Position numbers and translations under genes: made by a program
From: Chitinophagales bacterium
GTDB lineage: Bacteria; Bacteroidota; Bacteroidia; Chitinophagales; Saprospiraceae
Direction of reading: 5' to 3'
Assembly (NCBI GenBank): GCA_013297745.1
Contig: JAAFIM010000001.1
Coordinates: forward strand, 36,294 to 100,293
DNA length: 64,000 nt
Notes under the pieces: model-generated
What the model was told of the DNA's origin: nothing
Database searches by the model: none
The model's input: the letters and a program-made list of their open reading frames with translations, nothing else
In this document: positions 1 through 9,208 of the stretch, in pieces
Layout of the letters: each line of letters starts with the position of its first letter
Numbering within the stretch: position 1 is the stretch's first letter

Positions 1-396
1 GTAATCATTAATATAGAGGCTCGCGAATGGACAGTATTTTTGGAGGATAACAAAAAACGCGATTTTGAACTTGTATCTTTGGCTTGGGTACAAAGTCCTT
101 CTTTAGATGATTTAAAACAAATTTGGCATACCAGCGCTGATAGCCCTGAAGGCTCCAACCGCGTAGGATTTGGGAATAAAGAAAGTGATGCGCTTATCGA
201 TAAAATTCGTGTTACCTTAAATACAACTGAAAGAGACAGTATGTACAAAAAAATTCAACAAATCATCCACGAAGAACAGCCTTATGTGTTTTTGTGCGTA
301 CCAAGTGAGCGCATCAGCATACACAAACGTTTTCAAGGTCGCGAAACCTCAGCCGCACGCCCAGGATATAGCCCGCATATGTTGCAATTGAAATAA
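1..396 (+). CDS. Peptide ABC transporter substrate-binding protein, C-terminal part
   Basis: The reading frame is open from the first base, so the gene begins upstream of the window and only about 131 C-terminal residues are seen. The pattern fits the family 5 extracellular solute-binding proteins (oligopeptide/dipeptide binding, SBP_bac_5): a Trp-rich strand, then 'SNRVGFGNKESDALID', a helix with 'ERDSMYKKIQQIIHEEQPYV' and a final strand. Such proteins capture peptides outside the inner membrane for an ABC importer. A TTG at base 40 is in frame but there is no reason to start there. A strong terminator follows at 421-457. Confidence 0.8.
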   Translation, partial: VIINIEAREWTVFLEDNKKRDFELVSLAWVQSPSLDDLKQIWHTSADSPEGSNRVGFGNKESDALIDKIRVTLNTTERDSMYKKIQQIIHEEQPYVFLCVPSERISIHKRFQGRETSAARPGYSPHMLQLK

Positions 397-420
397 TAAA
401 ACGCTGTTTTTCAGCTATCC

Positions 421-457
421 AAACGGCAATAAGTTCAACTTGTTGCCGTTTTTTTTA
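421..457 (+). terminator. Rho-independent terminator after the substrate-binding protein
   Basis: A 9-bp stem, AAACGGCAA paired with TTGCCGTTT, is followed by a run of T. It separates the transporter gene from the glycosyltransferase that starts at 479. Confidence 0.8.
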
Positions 458-478
458 TCCATTTTTATCCCTTTTTTT

Positions 479-1627
479 ATGAAAAATATCTTATATCTCG
501 CCGATTGCAACCTTATCCACGATTTGAAATGGATTAGCTTTTTTTCTACACAAACTACTAAATATCAATGTTTTGTAATTATACGCCAAGCACACGCCAA
601 ACAAATTGACAAAGAAAAATTGGCGATTGTCCAAGCAAAATATAATTTTAAAGTGGTTGGTATTATCAACGATTTTTCGGTAGCGCGTTTTTGGCAAAAT
701 TTCAAACAAAAAAATATCATACAACAAGCTATAAAAGATTATAAAATAGATATTTTTCACATTTTTTACGCCGAACCCAACGCTTTATGGGCAAATTTTA
801 ACTATAATTGTAAAACTATATTAACTACACGCGGCACGGACGTGTTGAAAACTATCCCAGAGTTTTTTAATAAAAAAAATATATTAGCTAAATTGGTTAG
901 TTATTTTTATAAACGAGCTTTTAGCCGCTTTGATGCTATCATCAGCACTTCAACCCAACAGATACAATCTATTGAAAATCATTTAGTTAAAACCAAAAAA
1001 ATACAACTTATTCGCACTGGTGTAGATGTAGATAAGATATTAAATAATAACCCAAATCACTCATTAGAAACCTTATTAAATAAAAAATATATACTATTTC
1101 CGCGCAATATGCGACCTATTTATAACCACGAATTTGCTATAAATAGCCTTTTATTAACTAATAAAGAGATAAAAGATAATTATACGGTTGTATTTGTGGA
1201 TAAAAATGCTCAAGATAAAAATTATGTATCTAAAATAGATAATTTATTAGCTCATTCGGGTTTAAATTATTTATTTTTGGATGCAGTAAGCCAAGATATT
1301 TTATTTGAATTATATAAAAAAGCCGCTTTGGTGGTAATGTGTCCGCTTTCTGACGGTACGCCCGTGTCCGCTATAGAGGCTATGGTTTGCAAAACGCCGC
1401 TTATTTTGCCCCCTTTGGCTTATGATAAGGATATTTTTAGCAATGGAGAGGTTTTTTTGCTCGCAAATTGGGAAGAAAAAAATTTAGCTACAGCTATTGA
1501 AGATATTTTAACCCAAAAAATAAAATTAAATACCAACTTAGCACAACAAAAAGCTATTTTATTAGCTAATAGACAAACCGAAATGGAGAAATTAGCGGCT
1601 ATTTATGCACAAATTTTAGGATGTTAG
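479..1627 (+). CDS. Glycosyltransferase, GT4-like (GT-B fold)
   Basis: A 382-residue protein starting MKNILYLADCN. The frame is open back to 440, but that stretch lies in the terminator T-run, so the ATG at 479 is preferred. The C-terminal half holds the family 1/4 donor-site signature 'SDGTPVSAIEAM' near residues 290-301, where the Glu contacts the nucleotide sugar; the N-terminal half is the acceptor Rossmann domain. It probably transfers a sugar in surface polysaccharide synthesis on the cytoplasmic face. It is the first of three glycosyltransferase genes on this strand. The gene is very AT-rich. Sugar and acceptor cannot be told. Confidence 0.82.
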   Translation: MKNILYLADCNLIHDLKWISFFSTQTTKYQCFVIIRQAHAKQIDKEKLAIVQAKYNFKVVGIINDFSVARFWQNFKQKNIIQQAIKDYKIDIFHIFYAEPNALWANFNYNCKTILTTRGTDVLKTIPEFFNKKNILAKLVSYFYKRAFSRFDAIISTSTQQIQSIENHLVKTKKIQLIRTGVDVDKILNNNPNHSLETLLNKKYILFPRNMRPIYNHEFAINSLLLTNKEIKDNYTVVFVDKNAQDKNYVSKIDNLLAHSGLNYLFLDAVSQDILFELYKKAALVVMCPLSDGTPVSAIEAMVCKTPLILPPLAYDKDIFSNGEVFLLANWEEKNLATAIEDILTQKIKLNTNLAQQKAILLANRQTEMEKLAAIYAQILGC

Positions 1628-1839
1628 GATTTGAGGAAGTTAAGATTTGAGGAAGTTAAGATTTGAGGATATTAGGAAGTTAGGACTTAAGCGCACTCAC
1701 ATCCTAATGCCTTGGCATCCTAATATCCTAATATCTTAGCATCCTGATATCCTAATATTTTAAAATCCTAACTTCCTAATATCCTAACTTCCTAATATCC
1801 TAACTTCCTAATATCCTCAAACCCTAACATCCTCACAAT
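1628..1839. repeat. Tandem and inverted repeats between two glycosyltransferase genes
   Basis: The left part (about 1628-1690) has copies of a 16-bp unit like GATTTGAGGAAGTTAA and the string AGGATATTAGGAAGTTAGGA. The right part (about 1705-1830) has its reverse complement, with three perfect copies of the 16-bp unit ATCCTAACTTCCTAAT at about 1766-1816. The two halves could fold into a long imperfect hairpin in the mRNA joining the two genes. No ORF is present. Confidence 0.85.
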
Positions 1840-2931
1840 ATGGAATTTATCAACAAAACAATACTAATTATAAGCCCCGAAGCGTGGGGAATTAGCTTTG
1901 TATCCAAGCATCATTACGCGCAAGAATTGGCTAAAAAAGGGAATAAAGTTTATTTTTTGAACCCACCCAGCGATAAAAACGAACTGTTAAAAATAAGCGA
2001 TAATTTACACGTTATCAATTATAAAAATATATTCAGAGGTAGTAATAAATTACCGATATTTTTAAAAAATATAGTACATAAATGGCAAATTAAGCGCATT
2101 TATAAGCTAATTAAATTAGATAAAATAGATATTATTTGGAGTTTTGACCCGTTTAGGTTTCAAAATTTAAACTTATGGCAAGCTACTAAAAAAATATACC
2201 ATTCTGTAGATATACACGCTACCGATTTGGAGTACGAAATTGCCAATTCAGCCGATTTAGTGCTGGCTAATACAGATAATATATTAACAAAATTAAAAAA
2301 TATAAACCGACCTAAATACAAAATAAATCACGGTTTAGCTGCGCATTTTTTGCAAGAAATTGGCGATAATTTTGAATTAGCTGGACGCCCCGCAAGGATA
2401 AAAGTGGGTTATGTGGGCAATTTATTTATGCAAGCTATAGATAAAAATAGCTGTTTGGAGTTGATAAAAAATAATCCCAATATAGATTTTTATTTTATCG
2501 GAGCTAACAAAAGTGCAGAAAATAACCTTTCTACGCGCCAAAGTAGCGATTTTATAACCGAATTAGATACACAAAATAATGTTATTTTATTGGGTGCAAA
2601 ACCTTCAGCCGAACTGCCCGCTATTATGCAAAATTTTGATTTATTTTTATTCTGTTATCAAGACAATCCGCCGATTATTGACAATCCGCACAAAATTTTG
2701 GAATATCTAAGCACGGGCAAAACTATAGTAGCGACTTATATCGACGAATACAAAGACAAAACTAATTTGCTACAAATGTGCAAAAAAAACAGCGAATTAT
2801 TGGCTTTATTCCAAAAAACGGTAGAAAATTTGGATTATTACAACAGCAACGAAACGCAAACTTTGCGCAAAAATTACGCTATTGAAAATACTTACAGCAA
2901 CCAAATCAAAAAAATAGAAAGTTTATTATGA
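1840..2931 (+). CDS. Glycosyltransferase family protein (GT4/TuaH-like)
   Basis: A 363-residue protein beginning MEFINKTILIISPEAWG. The N-terminus has the pattern of glycosyltransferases that join sugars to surface polymers ('HHYAQELAKKGNKVYFLNPP'). A C-terminal segment near residues 267-305, 'NPHKILEYLSTGKTIVAT', is the usual donor-binding helix of GT-B enzymes (compare 'KIFEYMAAGKPVVA'). The stop codon overlaps the next gene start as ATGA, which indicates translational coupling with the GT2 gene. The upstream 212-bp repeat tract could affect transcript stability. Substrate unknown. Confidence 0.8.
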   Translation: MEFINKTILIISPEAWGISFVSKHHYAQELAKKGNKVYFLNPPSDKNELLKISDNLHVINYKNIFRGSNKLPIFLKNIVHKWQIKRIYKLIKLDKIDIIWSFDPFRFQNLNLWQATKKIYHSVDIHATDLEYEIANSADLVLANTDNILTKLKNINRPKYKINHGLAAHFLQEIGDNFELAGRPARIKVGYVGNLFMQAIDKNSCLELIKNNPNIDFYFIGANKSAENNLSTRQSSDFITELDTQNNVILLGAKPSAELPAIMQNFDLFLFCYQDNPPIIDNPHKILEYLSTGKTIVATYIDEYKDKTNLLQMCKKNSELLALFQKTVENLDYYNSNETQTLRKNYAIENTYSNQIKKIESLL

Positions 2932-3758
2932 TGCCCAATATGCCTTTAGTTTCGCTATTAATGGCTGCCTACAACGCAGAAAAATACATATCCGAAGCCA
3001 TTTTATCCGCTCTCCAGCAATCTTACCCCAATATAGAATTGTTGATAATCAACGACGGCAGCAGCGACCGAACCGAAGAGATAATTTTATCTTTCGGGAG
3101 CGAAAAAATACGCTATTTTAGCCAAGAAAACAAAGGCGTAGCAGCAGCAAGAAATGTACTATTGGCAGCTATGCAAGGCGATTATTTTATGATATTTGAC
3201 GCAGACGATATTTTGCCCAAAGGCAGCATTTTGAACCGAATGAATGTATTTTATGCTGATAAAAACGTATATTTTGTGGACGGAATAGTAACGCGTAAAA
3301 CGGCTGATTTACAACAAGTTGTAGAGGTTTGTCAACCAAATTACAGGGGAAATCCACACCAAAATTTGATGCGATTGGATACGCGCTGTTTTTCTGTTCC
3401 CGCTTGGCTGATACGGCGCGAAAAGGGCAAAAATTATCAAATGCAAGTCAATATGAGCCACGCCGAAGACTTGTTATTTTATGTAGAAATTAGCCAAAAT
3501 GCCAATTATTTGTATGATTATATAAACGAAGAGATTTTATACTATCGCATACACGAAAATATGGCTATGAAAAAATTAGAACCTTTAGAACGAGGTTATT
3601 TAGATTTTTATAAAAGCTTAAAAAATTATAAAACGGCTAATTTGAGTATTTTTTTATACTTAAAATATAAAATAGCACGGATTATGTTTTTATCTTATTT
3701 GAGAAATAAAGAAATAAAAAAAGCTATCCGCGCATTATGGCGAATAGCTTGGGTATAA
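2928..3758 (+). CDS. Glycosyltransferase family 2
   Basis: A 276-residue GT-A fold enzyme. Visible family signatures are 'VSLLMAAYNAEKYISEAILSA' at the N-terminus, 'NDGSSDRTEE' for nucleotide binding and a 'FDADD' metal-binding motif near residues 91-95. It starts at an ATG overlapping the previous stop (ATGA); a second in-frame ATG follows at once. It likely adds one sugar to a surface glycan with the two preceding glycosyltransferases. It converges on the T9SS cargo gene 20 bp downstream, without an obvious terminator between them. Confidence 0.88.
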   Translation: MMPNMPLVSLLMAAYNAEKYISEAILSALQQSYPNIELLIINDGSSDRTEEIILSFGSEKIRYFSQENKGVAAARNVLLAAMQGDYFMIFDADDILPKGSILNRMNVFYADKNVYFVDGIVTRKTADLQQVVEVCQPNYRGNPHQNLMRLDTRCFSVPAWLIRREKGKNYQMQVNMSHAEDLLFYVEISQNANYLYDYINEEILYYRIHENMAMKKLEPLERGYLDFYKSLKNYKTANLSIFLYLKYKIARIMFLSYLRNKEIKKAIRALWRIAWV

Positions 3759-3778
3759 TTTTGTTGATTTTCAGCAAA

Positions 3779-4456
3779 TTAAGGATTATATTTGCTAATG
3801 CGTTGGGTGCGGATAATGGCGCGTTGGCTATCCAACATTCTCACCATATACATACCTTTGGGCAGGTTGGAAACATCAAATTTTTGGGCAGAAGTGCTCA
3901 CTACAAACTCGTCAATTTTGCGCCCCATTACGTTGAAAATTTCTAAATGCTTAACCACATTATCATCATCTTCCAACATAATATACTCAACGGCAGGATT
4001 GGGATAAATACGCTGTGGGTTGGTTTTATTGTTGGAAAAACTATTTTGAGCAGAAGCGGTAAAATTAGCCGAAATCTCTGTTTGAGTTCTATTTTGGGCT
4101 TCATAAATTTGAATTTCCACGTTGCCTATCCCCTCTTGTCCGTTGGGATTGAAAATAACGCGAAAATTATTCAGTGTTTCGTTGGGCGCTAAACTAAAAG
4201 CTACAGTTTTGCCCTCCAAAGTATGGCAAGTTTTGTCACAAACCTGAATACTCCAGCCTGACGGTAAATTGGTTCTATCAATATCCCAACGCAAATCTAA
4301 ATTGCGGTTGCTGTTGTTCTTAATGCTAACCAGCGAAGCAATTTCCTGCTGCGCCGCCCCCTGCGCGCTGCTAAAAGACGAAGAAAGGCTGAAATTTTGT
4401 GCCTTTGCGCCCAAATGAAGTACAACAAAAAGGAAAATTAGTAATTTTTGAATCAT
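3779..4456 (-). CDS. Secreted protein with T9SS type A sorting domain
   Basis: A 225-residue protein with a signal peptide (residues 1-19, cleavage near AKA-Q). A middle region of β-sandwich character has one Cys pair (C73, C77). The C-terminal sorting domain (about 150-222) begins 'RIYPNPAVEYI' and ends with 'LPKGMYMVRM' and a basic tail, the hallmark of type IX secretion cargo. It should cross the outer membrane through the T9SS, for which SprA is encoded at 49354-56658. The N-terminal domain is not recognised. Confidence 0.85.
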   Translation of the reverse strand: MIQKLLIFLFVVLHLGAKAQNFSLSSSFSSAQGAAQQEIASLVSIKNNSNRNLDLRWDIDRTNLPSGWSIQVCDKTCHTLEGKTVAFSLAPNETLNNFRVIFNPNGQEGIGNVEIQIYEAQNRTQTEISANFTASAQNSFSNNKTNPQRIYPNPAVEYIMLEDDDNVVKHLEIFNVMGRKIDEFVVSTSAQKFDVSNLPKGMYMVRMLDSQRAIIRTQRISKYNP

Positions 4457-4478
4457 AGAAAATATATTTTTAGGTGAG

Positions 4479-5213
4479 TTAAAAGTTACAATAATCTGTA
4501 GTTTGGGTTAATTCTGCCCAGCGTGCCGACAATAATTTGGCATAATCCAAAGGAAATAATCCATAACAACCCAACGAATAACCGTCGTTGGCTTCCACCA
4601 GCAGCGTTTCGCCTTTGGAATTAAGCCCAAAATCCAAAGCATAAGCAGCGGGCGCGGATTGAAACGCTTTTACCGCATTTTCTATAATTTGGTAATCAAA
4701 ATGCAGCCGCCAATTGCCTTTGTAAGGACGCACATCTTTTATACGCCCATAAGTAACGAAACAACGCCATTCGGACACAAACTCCACAGGCTCAGAACAC
4801 CAAACTTCTGTATCATATAATTGATGCCCACAACCAACCAAATCTTTTGTACTTTTGACCAAGCGCCCAGTAAATTTTTTGGTGGTAACCGCAGGTTTTA
4901 TAAAAACGTTCCAACTATCAGGGTTATTGGCTATAGTATCAACAGTGGATTTCCAAATTTTTCTACCCAAAAAAGGCAATAACTCTTCAGGATAATCAAA
5001 AGGCGCAGGCGGCTCAATTCCCAATCGGCTCAATCCATTTCGGAACATCTGAATGCTTGCCACTAACAATTCATCGCGTTGATGGTTTTCAATCTGCTCT
5101 AAATGTTGAAAATAGCGAATTTCCCAACCCATATCTTGCAAACCAGTCAGCGCTTGAAAAAAATTGACACTTGCACATTGTTGCGCTGAATTTTGTTCTA
5201 TGTAGGCAATCAT
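4479..5213 (-). CDS. ATP-grasp domain-containing protein
   Basis: A 244-residue protein starting MIAYIEQNSAQQ. A longer frame to 5249 would place the start inside the promoter box at 5247-5254, so the ATG at 5211-5213 is chosen. It resembles the short ATP-grasp proteins (R2K/DUF4343 type): 'WNVFIKPAVTTKKFTG' for the ATP-binding lysine, 'EPVEFVSEWRCFV', and the C-terminal metal-binding 'ALDFGLNSKGETLLVEANDGYSLGCYGL'. ATP-grasp enzymes form amide or thioester bonds through acyl-phosphates; the substrate here is unknown. It is preceded by its own promoter and appears monocistronic. Confidence 0.78.
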   Translation of the reverse strand: MIAYIEQNSAQQCASVNFFQALTGLQDMGWEIRYFQHLEQIENHQRDELLVASIQMFRNGLSRLGIEPPAPFDYPEELLPFLGRKIWKSTVDTIANNPDSWNVFIKPAVTTKKFTGRLVKSTKDLVGCGHQLYDTEVWCSEPVEFVSEWRCFVTYGRIKDVRPYKGNWRLHFDYQIIENAVKAFQSAPAAYALDFGLNSKGETLLVEANDGYSLGCYGLFPLDYAKLLSARWAELTQTTDYCNF

Positions 5214-5246
5214 AATATATAAATAAAGGTTTAGCAAAAATCGTGT

Positions 5247-5254
5247 CAAAGGTA
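5247..5254 (-). promoter_or_regulatory. Bacteroidota -7 box (TACCTTTG) for the ATP-grasp gene
   Basis: On the minus strand this reads TACCTTTG, an exact match to the Bacteroidota TAnnTTTG element, 34 bp upstream of the chosen start at 5213. No clear -33 TTG is seen at the right distance. Confidence 0.55.
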
Positions 5255-5521
5255 AAACTTTTTCGCAAAAAAATTACTTTTGGGCTAGTTTTTTAACAAT
5301 ATTTTGACTAAAATAATACTTTTTTAAAACAAATTTAGATTTTGTAACAAATAAATCCGACCAATATAAAATACCTGCCGAATAAAAAAATGAAAAAAAA
5401 TAAAAAAAAATTAGTATTATGATGTACAAATAAAAAAAAGCTGTATCTTGCAGCCGCAAAATAAAATTTTGTCATTCAAACAAATTCTAATTCTTTTTTC
5501 TATCAAAAAAATTGATTTCGT

Positions 5522-7321
5522 ATGAAAAAAATTTCTTTCCTCTCTGCTCTATTTATGGGTGGCTTTGCTCAATTCAGCGATGCCCAAACTTTTGTAGACA
5601 CACTACCTGCCAACCGCAATGTGGTGCTACAAGAGTTCACAGGCATTAAGTGTACTTGGTGTCCTGCTGGTCACCTTATAGCCAACAATATGAAAGCTGC
5701 TGACCCCAGCAGAGTAGTTTTGGTGAATATACACGCTGGCGGCTTTGCTGCACCAGCTGATACTACCGAACCAGATTTCCGCAGCACAGTGGGTAGTGCA
5801 ATTACTACTGCTTTTCGCGTTAACAGTTTTCCTGCTGGTGATGTAAATCGACGTGGACGTGAATTTAATGATGGCGATACATTAATAGCTACTGGTCGTA
5901 CTAGATGGGACTCTCGTGGTACTGCCGTCAAAGGTTTAAGCTCACCCGTCAATGTAGCTGCGCGCTGTACTATCAACTTAGACAACCGCCAATTGCGTAT
6001 GACGGTACAAGCTTACTACACAGGCAACGGCAACGGAACACAAGACCGCTTCAATGCTTTTATTTTACAAAATCGGGTAGAAGGTCCACAAACAGGAGCT
6101 GCCAATAACCCTGCACAGATAGCACCAAATGGCAAATACATACACAACCACGCTTTGCGCGCTGCACTTACGCCTACTTGGGGTGATGTGGTAAGCACCA
6201 ACACACAAGGTACTTTGTATACCAATCGTTATGTAGCAACTATACCAGCCCGTTATAATAATATACCTGCTTTATTGGGTGATTTAGAAATTGCTGTATT
6301 TATGACAGATAGCTTGCTGGACACTTACACAGGCGATATGGCTGAAATGTATTACGAAACATCTACTCCGCTTAATGTTCAATCTATGAATATAGCAAGC
6401 AATGTGGCTTTGAATACAGCTTGTGGCAATATGGCAGAACCTACTTTGACATTCACCAATATGGGTGCTAATGATATTACTTCTATCAGAGTTCAATACA
6501 CCAATAATGGTGTGGCGCAAACTCCTTACACTGCCAATTTTACCACACCTGTACCAACAGCTGGGCGTGTAGTTGCGAATATACCTCAAGTAGCTTTATC
6601 TACTGGTGCTAATGCTTTGAGCTTCACCGTCACAGAAATCAACGGCACACCTTACACAGGCAACGCTACTGCTTTGAACACAACCATCAACACAGCAAGC
6701 GTAGTGACTAGTGCTGTAGATAGTCTTATTTTCAACATCACTTTTGACCAGTATCCAGAAGAAGTAGGCTACACACTTACCAATGAAACCACTAATTCTA
6801 TAATTTCTAATGTTAGGTTTACCAATGCTATACCTGACAGTGCGGTACGCAGATATGCTTTCCCATTGATAGATGGCAATTGCTATTCTTTCGCGATTAC
6901 TGATGCAGCTAGCGACGGTATTTGTTGCGGTTATGGCACTGGTAGCTTCAACCTTATGACTGGCGGCACGACCGTATTGACCTCTACAGGCGCGTATGGC
7001 GCAGGCACAGGCAATAAATTCAACTGGTCTCGTGTAGTTGGTGTTCAACCTATAGAAGAAGCAGCTCAAGCGGTACGTTTATATCCAAATCCTGTGAAAG
7101 AAAATTTCACTTTGGAGTTTGAATTGGAAGCAGCAGCAGATATGAATATCAGCATCAATAACGCTTTGGGTCAAACCATCCGCGAAATACAAAGCGGCAA
7201 TATGAGCGCAGGCAGCCACCAATTGAATATCAACAGCAATGAATTGCCTAATGGCACATATTTTATTACTTTGCGTCAAGATGGCAAAACCAGCACCAAA
7301 CGCTTTAATGTAATGAGATAA
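5522..7321 (+). CDS. Omp28-related secreted protein with T9SS sorting domain
   Basis: A 599-residue exported protein. It has a signal peptide (about 1-21, ending SDAQ) and a thioredoxin-like Omp28 region with a CxxC motif (C44-T-W-C47) in 'QEFTGIKCTWCPAG'. A central β-rich region contains 'AASDGICCGYGTGSF', a cysteine-containing module common in Bacteroidota secreted proteins. The C-terminal sorting domain (about 517-599) runs from 'RLYPNPVKENF' to 'LPNGTYFITL'. It is likely a T9SS-exported, surface-exposed or released protein; the CxxC hints at redox or disulfide chemistry. The gene is less AT-rich than its surroundings and ends at a good terminator. Confidence 0.88.
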   Translation: MKKISFLSALFMGGFAQFSDAQTFVDTLPANRNVVLQEFTGIKCTWCPAGHLIANNMKAADPSRVVLVNIHAGGFAAPADTTEPDFRSTVGSAITTAFRVNSFPAGDVNRRGREFNDGDTLIATGRTRWDSRGTAVKGLSSPVNVAARCTINLDNRQLRMTVQAYYTGNGNGTQDRFNAFILQNRVEGPQTGAANNPAQIAPNGKYIHNHALRAALTPTWGDVVSTNTQGTLYTNRYVATIPARYNNIPALLGDLEIAVFMTDSLLDTYTGDMAEMYYETSTPLNVQSMNIASNVALNTACGNMAEPTLTFTNMGANDITSIRVQYTNNGVAQTPYTANFTTPVPTAGRVVANIPQVALSTGANALSFTVTEINGTPYTGNATALNTTINTASVVTSAVDSLIFNITFDQYPEEVGYTLTNETTNSIISNVRFTNAIPDSAVRRYAFPLIDGNCYSFAITDAASDGICCGYGTGSFNLMTGGTTVLTSTGAYGAGTGNKFNWSRVVGVQPIEEAAQAVRLYPNPVKENFTLEFELEAAADMNISINNALGQTIREIQSGNMSAGSHQLNINSNELPNGTYFITLRQDGKTSTKRFNVMR

Positions 7322-7340
7322 TTAGTATTAGAACGATTTT

Positions 7341-7378
7341 AAAACCGCATTTGCCATCCGCGAATGCGGTTTTTTTTA
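7341..7378 (+). terminator. Terminator after the Omp28-like gene
   Basis: A 10-bp stem, AAACCGCATT paired with AATGCGGTTT, is followed by a T-run 20 bp after the stop codon. Confidence 0.85.
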
Positions 7379-7440
7379 TTGGATTTTAAACAAAAATTAA
7401 AAATATCTATTTTATAGGACAGTAATTTATTTTTTTAATG

Positions 7441-7448
7441 TATTTTTG
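7441..7448 (+). promoter_or_regulatory. Bacteroidota -7 box (TATTTTTG) for the first rhomboid gene
   Basis: TATTTTTG matches TAnnTTTG and lies 31 bp before the ATG at 7479. It shows that the open frame upstream of that ATG (to a TTG at 7446) is not translated. Confidence 0.5.
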
Positions 7449-7478
7449 CAAAAAAATTTTTGTACAATAACCAAAACT

Positions 7479-8117
7479 ATGCTACCGTTACCAGACGTAA
7501 CCAAAAACTTGCTAATCATAAACGTATTAATGTTTTTGGCTCAACTTGCTATACCTCAAGTTACAGAATATCTCTCTATTTATTCGCCTGTATATAGTGA
7601 TAAATTCCAACCTTATCAATTGGTAACCTATATGTTTTTGCACAGTCCTTATTCTCTAATGCATATATTTTTTAATATGTTTGCCCTATATAGTTTTGGA
7701 CGAGACTTAGAATATAGTCTTGGAGCAAAAAAATTCCTATTGTTATATTTATTTGCTGGCTTGGCTGCTATTGGTTTGCACTTATTGGTACAACATATAG
7801 AAATGAGCCAATGGGTAAATCAAGATGGTTTGGCTCAAGTACAAGCAGACGCCAAAAAACCCACTTTGGGCGCGTCAGGCTCTGTATATGGACTTTTAGC
7901 AGCTTTTGGAATGTTATATCCCAACCGTATGATTATGCTGCTTATTCCCCCTATTCCGTTGAAAGCTAAGTATTTTGTGCTTATATTTGGCGCTTTGGAA
8001 TTGTTTTTGGGATTTGAAGGCAGCAGTAAAGGCGTAGCCCATTTTGCCCACGTGGGTGGCGCGGTATTTGCGGCGCTACTCATACTTTGGTGGCGCAAGC
8101 AAGGTGAGCGATTTTAG
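7479..8117 (+). CDS. Rhomboid family intramembrane serine protease
   Basis: A 212-residue protein with about six membrane helices. The catalytic dyad is visible: Ser133 in 'GASGSVYG' and His191 in 'AHFAHVGGA', plus the loop motif 'HIFFNMFALYSFG' typical of bacterial rhomboids. It would cleave membrane proteins within the inner membrane. The ATG at 7479 is chosen over the upstream TTG because a promoter box lies at that TTG. A second rhomboid gene follows 59 bp downstream in the same direction; paired rhomboid genes are common in Bacteroidota. Natural substrates unknown. Confidence 0.9.
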   Translation: MLPLPDVTKNLLIINVLMFLAQLAIPQVTEYLSIYSPVYSDKFQPYQLVTYMFLHSPYSLMHIFFNMFALYSFGRDLEYSLGAKKFLLLYLFAGLAAIGLHLLVQHIEMSQWVNQDGLAQVQADAKKPTLGASGSVYGLLAAFGMLYPNRMIMLLIPPIPLKAKYFVLIFGALELFLGFEGSSKGVAHFAHVGGAVFAALLILWWRKQGERF

Positions 8118-8176
8118 CACAATGTTTATTCTATTTATACCTATATTTTATTACCAACCCTAAAATTTTTACGGCT

Positions 8177-9178
8177 ATGTGGGAAGACCTAAAACTGCAA
8201 TTCTTAAAAGGCAATATGGTTATCAAGCTTATTTTTGTAAATGTGATAATTTTTTTCCTGATAGAAATAGCCTATATTCCATTTTGGCTAATTTATGGTC
8301 AAAGTGGTCAAAGTTTGGCAGCAGAATACTATAAATTTTTCAGCGACTGGTTTTATCTGCCTTCAGATTTAAGCAAATTGATATATCGTCCTTGGACTAT
8401 TATCACTTATATGTTTTTGCATGCTGGATTATTGCATTTATTTTTCAATATGTTGATGCTATATTGGTTTGGGCGAATTGTGGGCGATTTGGCCAACAAC
8501 AATCGTGTATTGCCTTTATATTTATTGGGGGGCTTGGCTGGCGGGCTTTTATTTGTATGCTGTTACAATCTTTTTCCGGTATTTGACGGGCAAAAACCGC
8601 CAATTTTGGGAGCTTCAGCCAGCGTTATGGCTATAGTTTTGGGCGCAGCTACACTCAATCCTAAAGGTTTATTTTATGTATTTTTGATAGGCGAGGTACA
8701 ATTGCGGTATATTGCTTTAGTTTTATTTTTATTGGATGTCATTGCCATACCAGACGGCAACGCAGGGGGAAGATTTGCACACATAGGAGGCGCTTTTATG
8801 GGTTGGGCTTTTATCACCGCGCTAAGAAGCGGGCGAGATTGGAGCAAACCTATCAATAAAGTGATAAAATTTATCAGCCGTCCTTTTAGTAGAAATACGC
8901 CATTGCAAACCCCTTTCCGCCGCGAACCCCAGCCTGTGTATAGAACACAAAACCAACAAAATCAACCCACAGCCACTTTTCAAGCGACCAACAATATACA
9001 AGCACCAGAAGATATAAACCCTATCTACAGAGGCTACAGCCGCGACTTTTTGCGCAATTATCGCCACTTGAGCCGACAGGGTTGTATTGATGCCATTTTG
9101 GATAAAATACGCAAAACAGGATTTGGCAGTTTGAGTGAAGAAGAGAAGATATTTTTGGATAAAATGAGCCAAGAATAA
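8177..9178 (+). CDS. Rhomboid family intramembrane protease with C-terminal cytoplasmic tail
   Basis: A 333-residue protein. The rhomboid core (about residues 15-215) has 'HLFFNMLMLYWFGR', catalytic Ser147 in 'GASASV' and His202 in 'RFAHIGGA'. It is followed by a polar tail of about 115 residues rich in Pro, Gln and Arg. The tail ends in a helical segment, 'IDAILDKIRKTGFGSLSEEEKIFLDKM', that Bacteroidota rhomboids often carry. It lies 59 bp after the other rhomboid gene and is probably co-transcribed. The catalytic GASA, rather than GASG, is a tolerated variant. Confidence 0.88.
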   Translation: MWEDLKLQFLKGNMVIKLIFVNVIIFFLIEIAYIPFWLIYGQSGQSLAAEYYKFFSDWFYLPSDLSKLIYRPWTIITYMFLHAGLLHLFFNMLMLYWFGRIVGDLANNNRVLPLYLLGGLAGGLLFVCCYNLFPVFDGQKPPILGASASVMAIVLGAATLNPKGLFYVFLIGEVQLRYIALVLFLLDVIAIPDGNAGGRFAHIGGAFMGWAFITALRSGRDWSKPINKVIKFISRPFSRNTPLQTPFRREPQPVYRTQNQQNQPTATFQATNNIQAPEDINPIYRGYSRDFLRNYRHLSRQGCIDAILDKIRKTGFGSLSEEEKIFLDKMSQE

Positions 9179-9208
9179 TTTATAACCCTTTTACAAAACT
9201 TTTTTTGA

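Noticed and set aside
5671..7279. Several minus-strand ORFs inside the Omp28-like gene
   Set aside because: They are shadows of a strongly supported gene with a signal peptide and T9SS domain on the plus strand.
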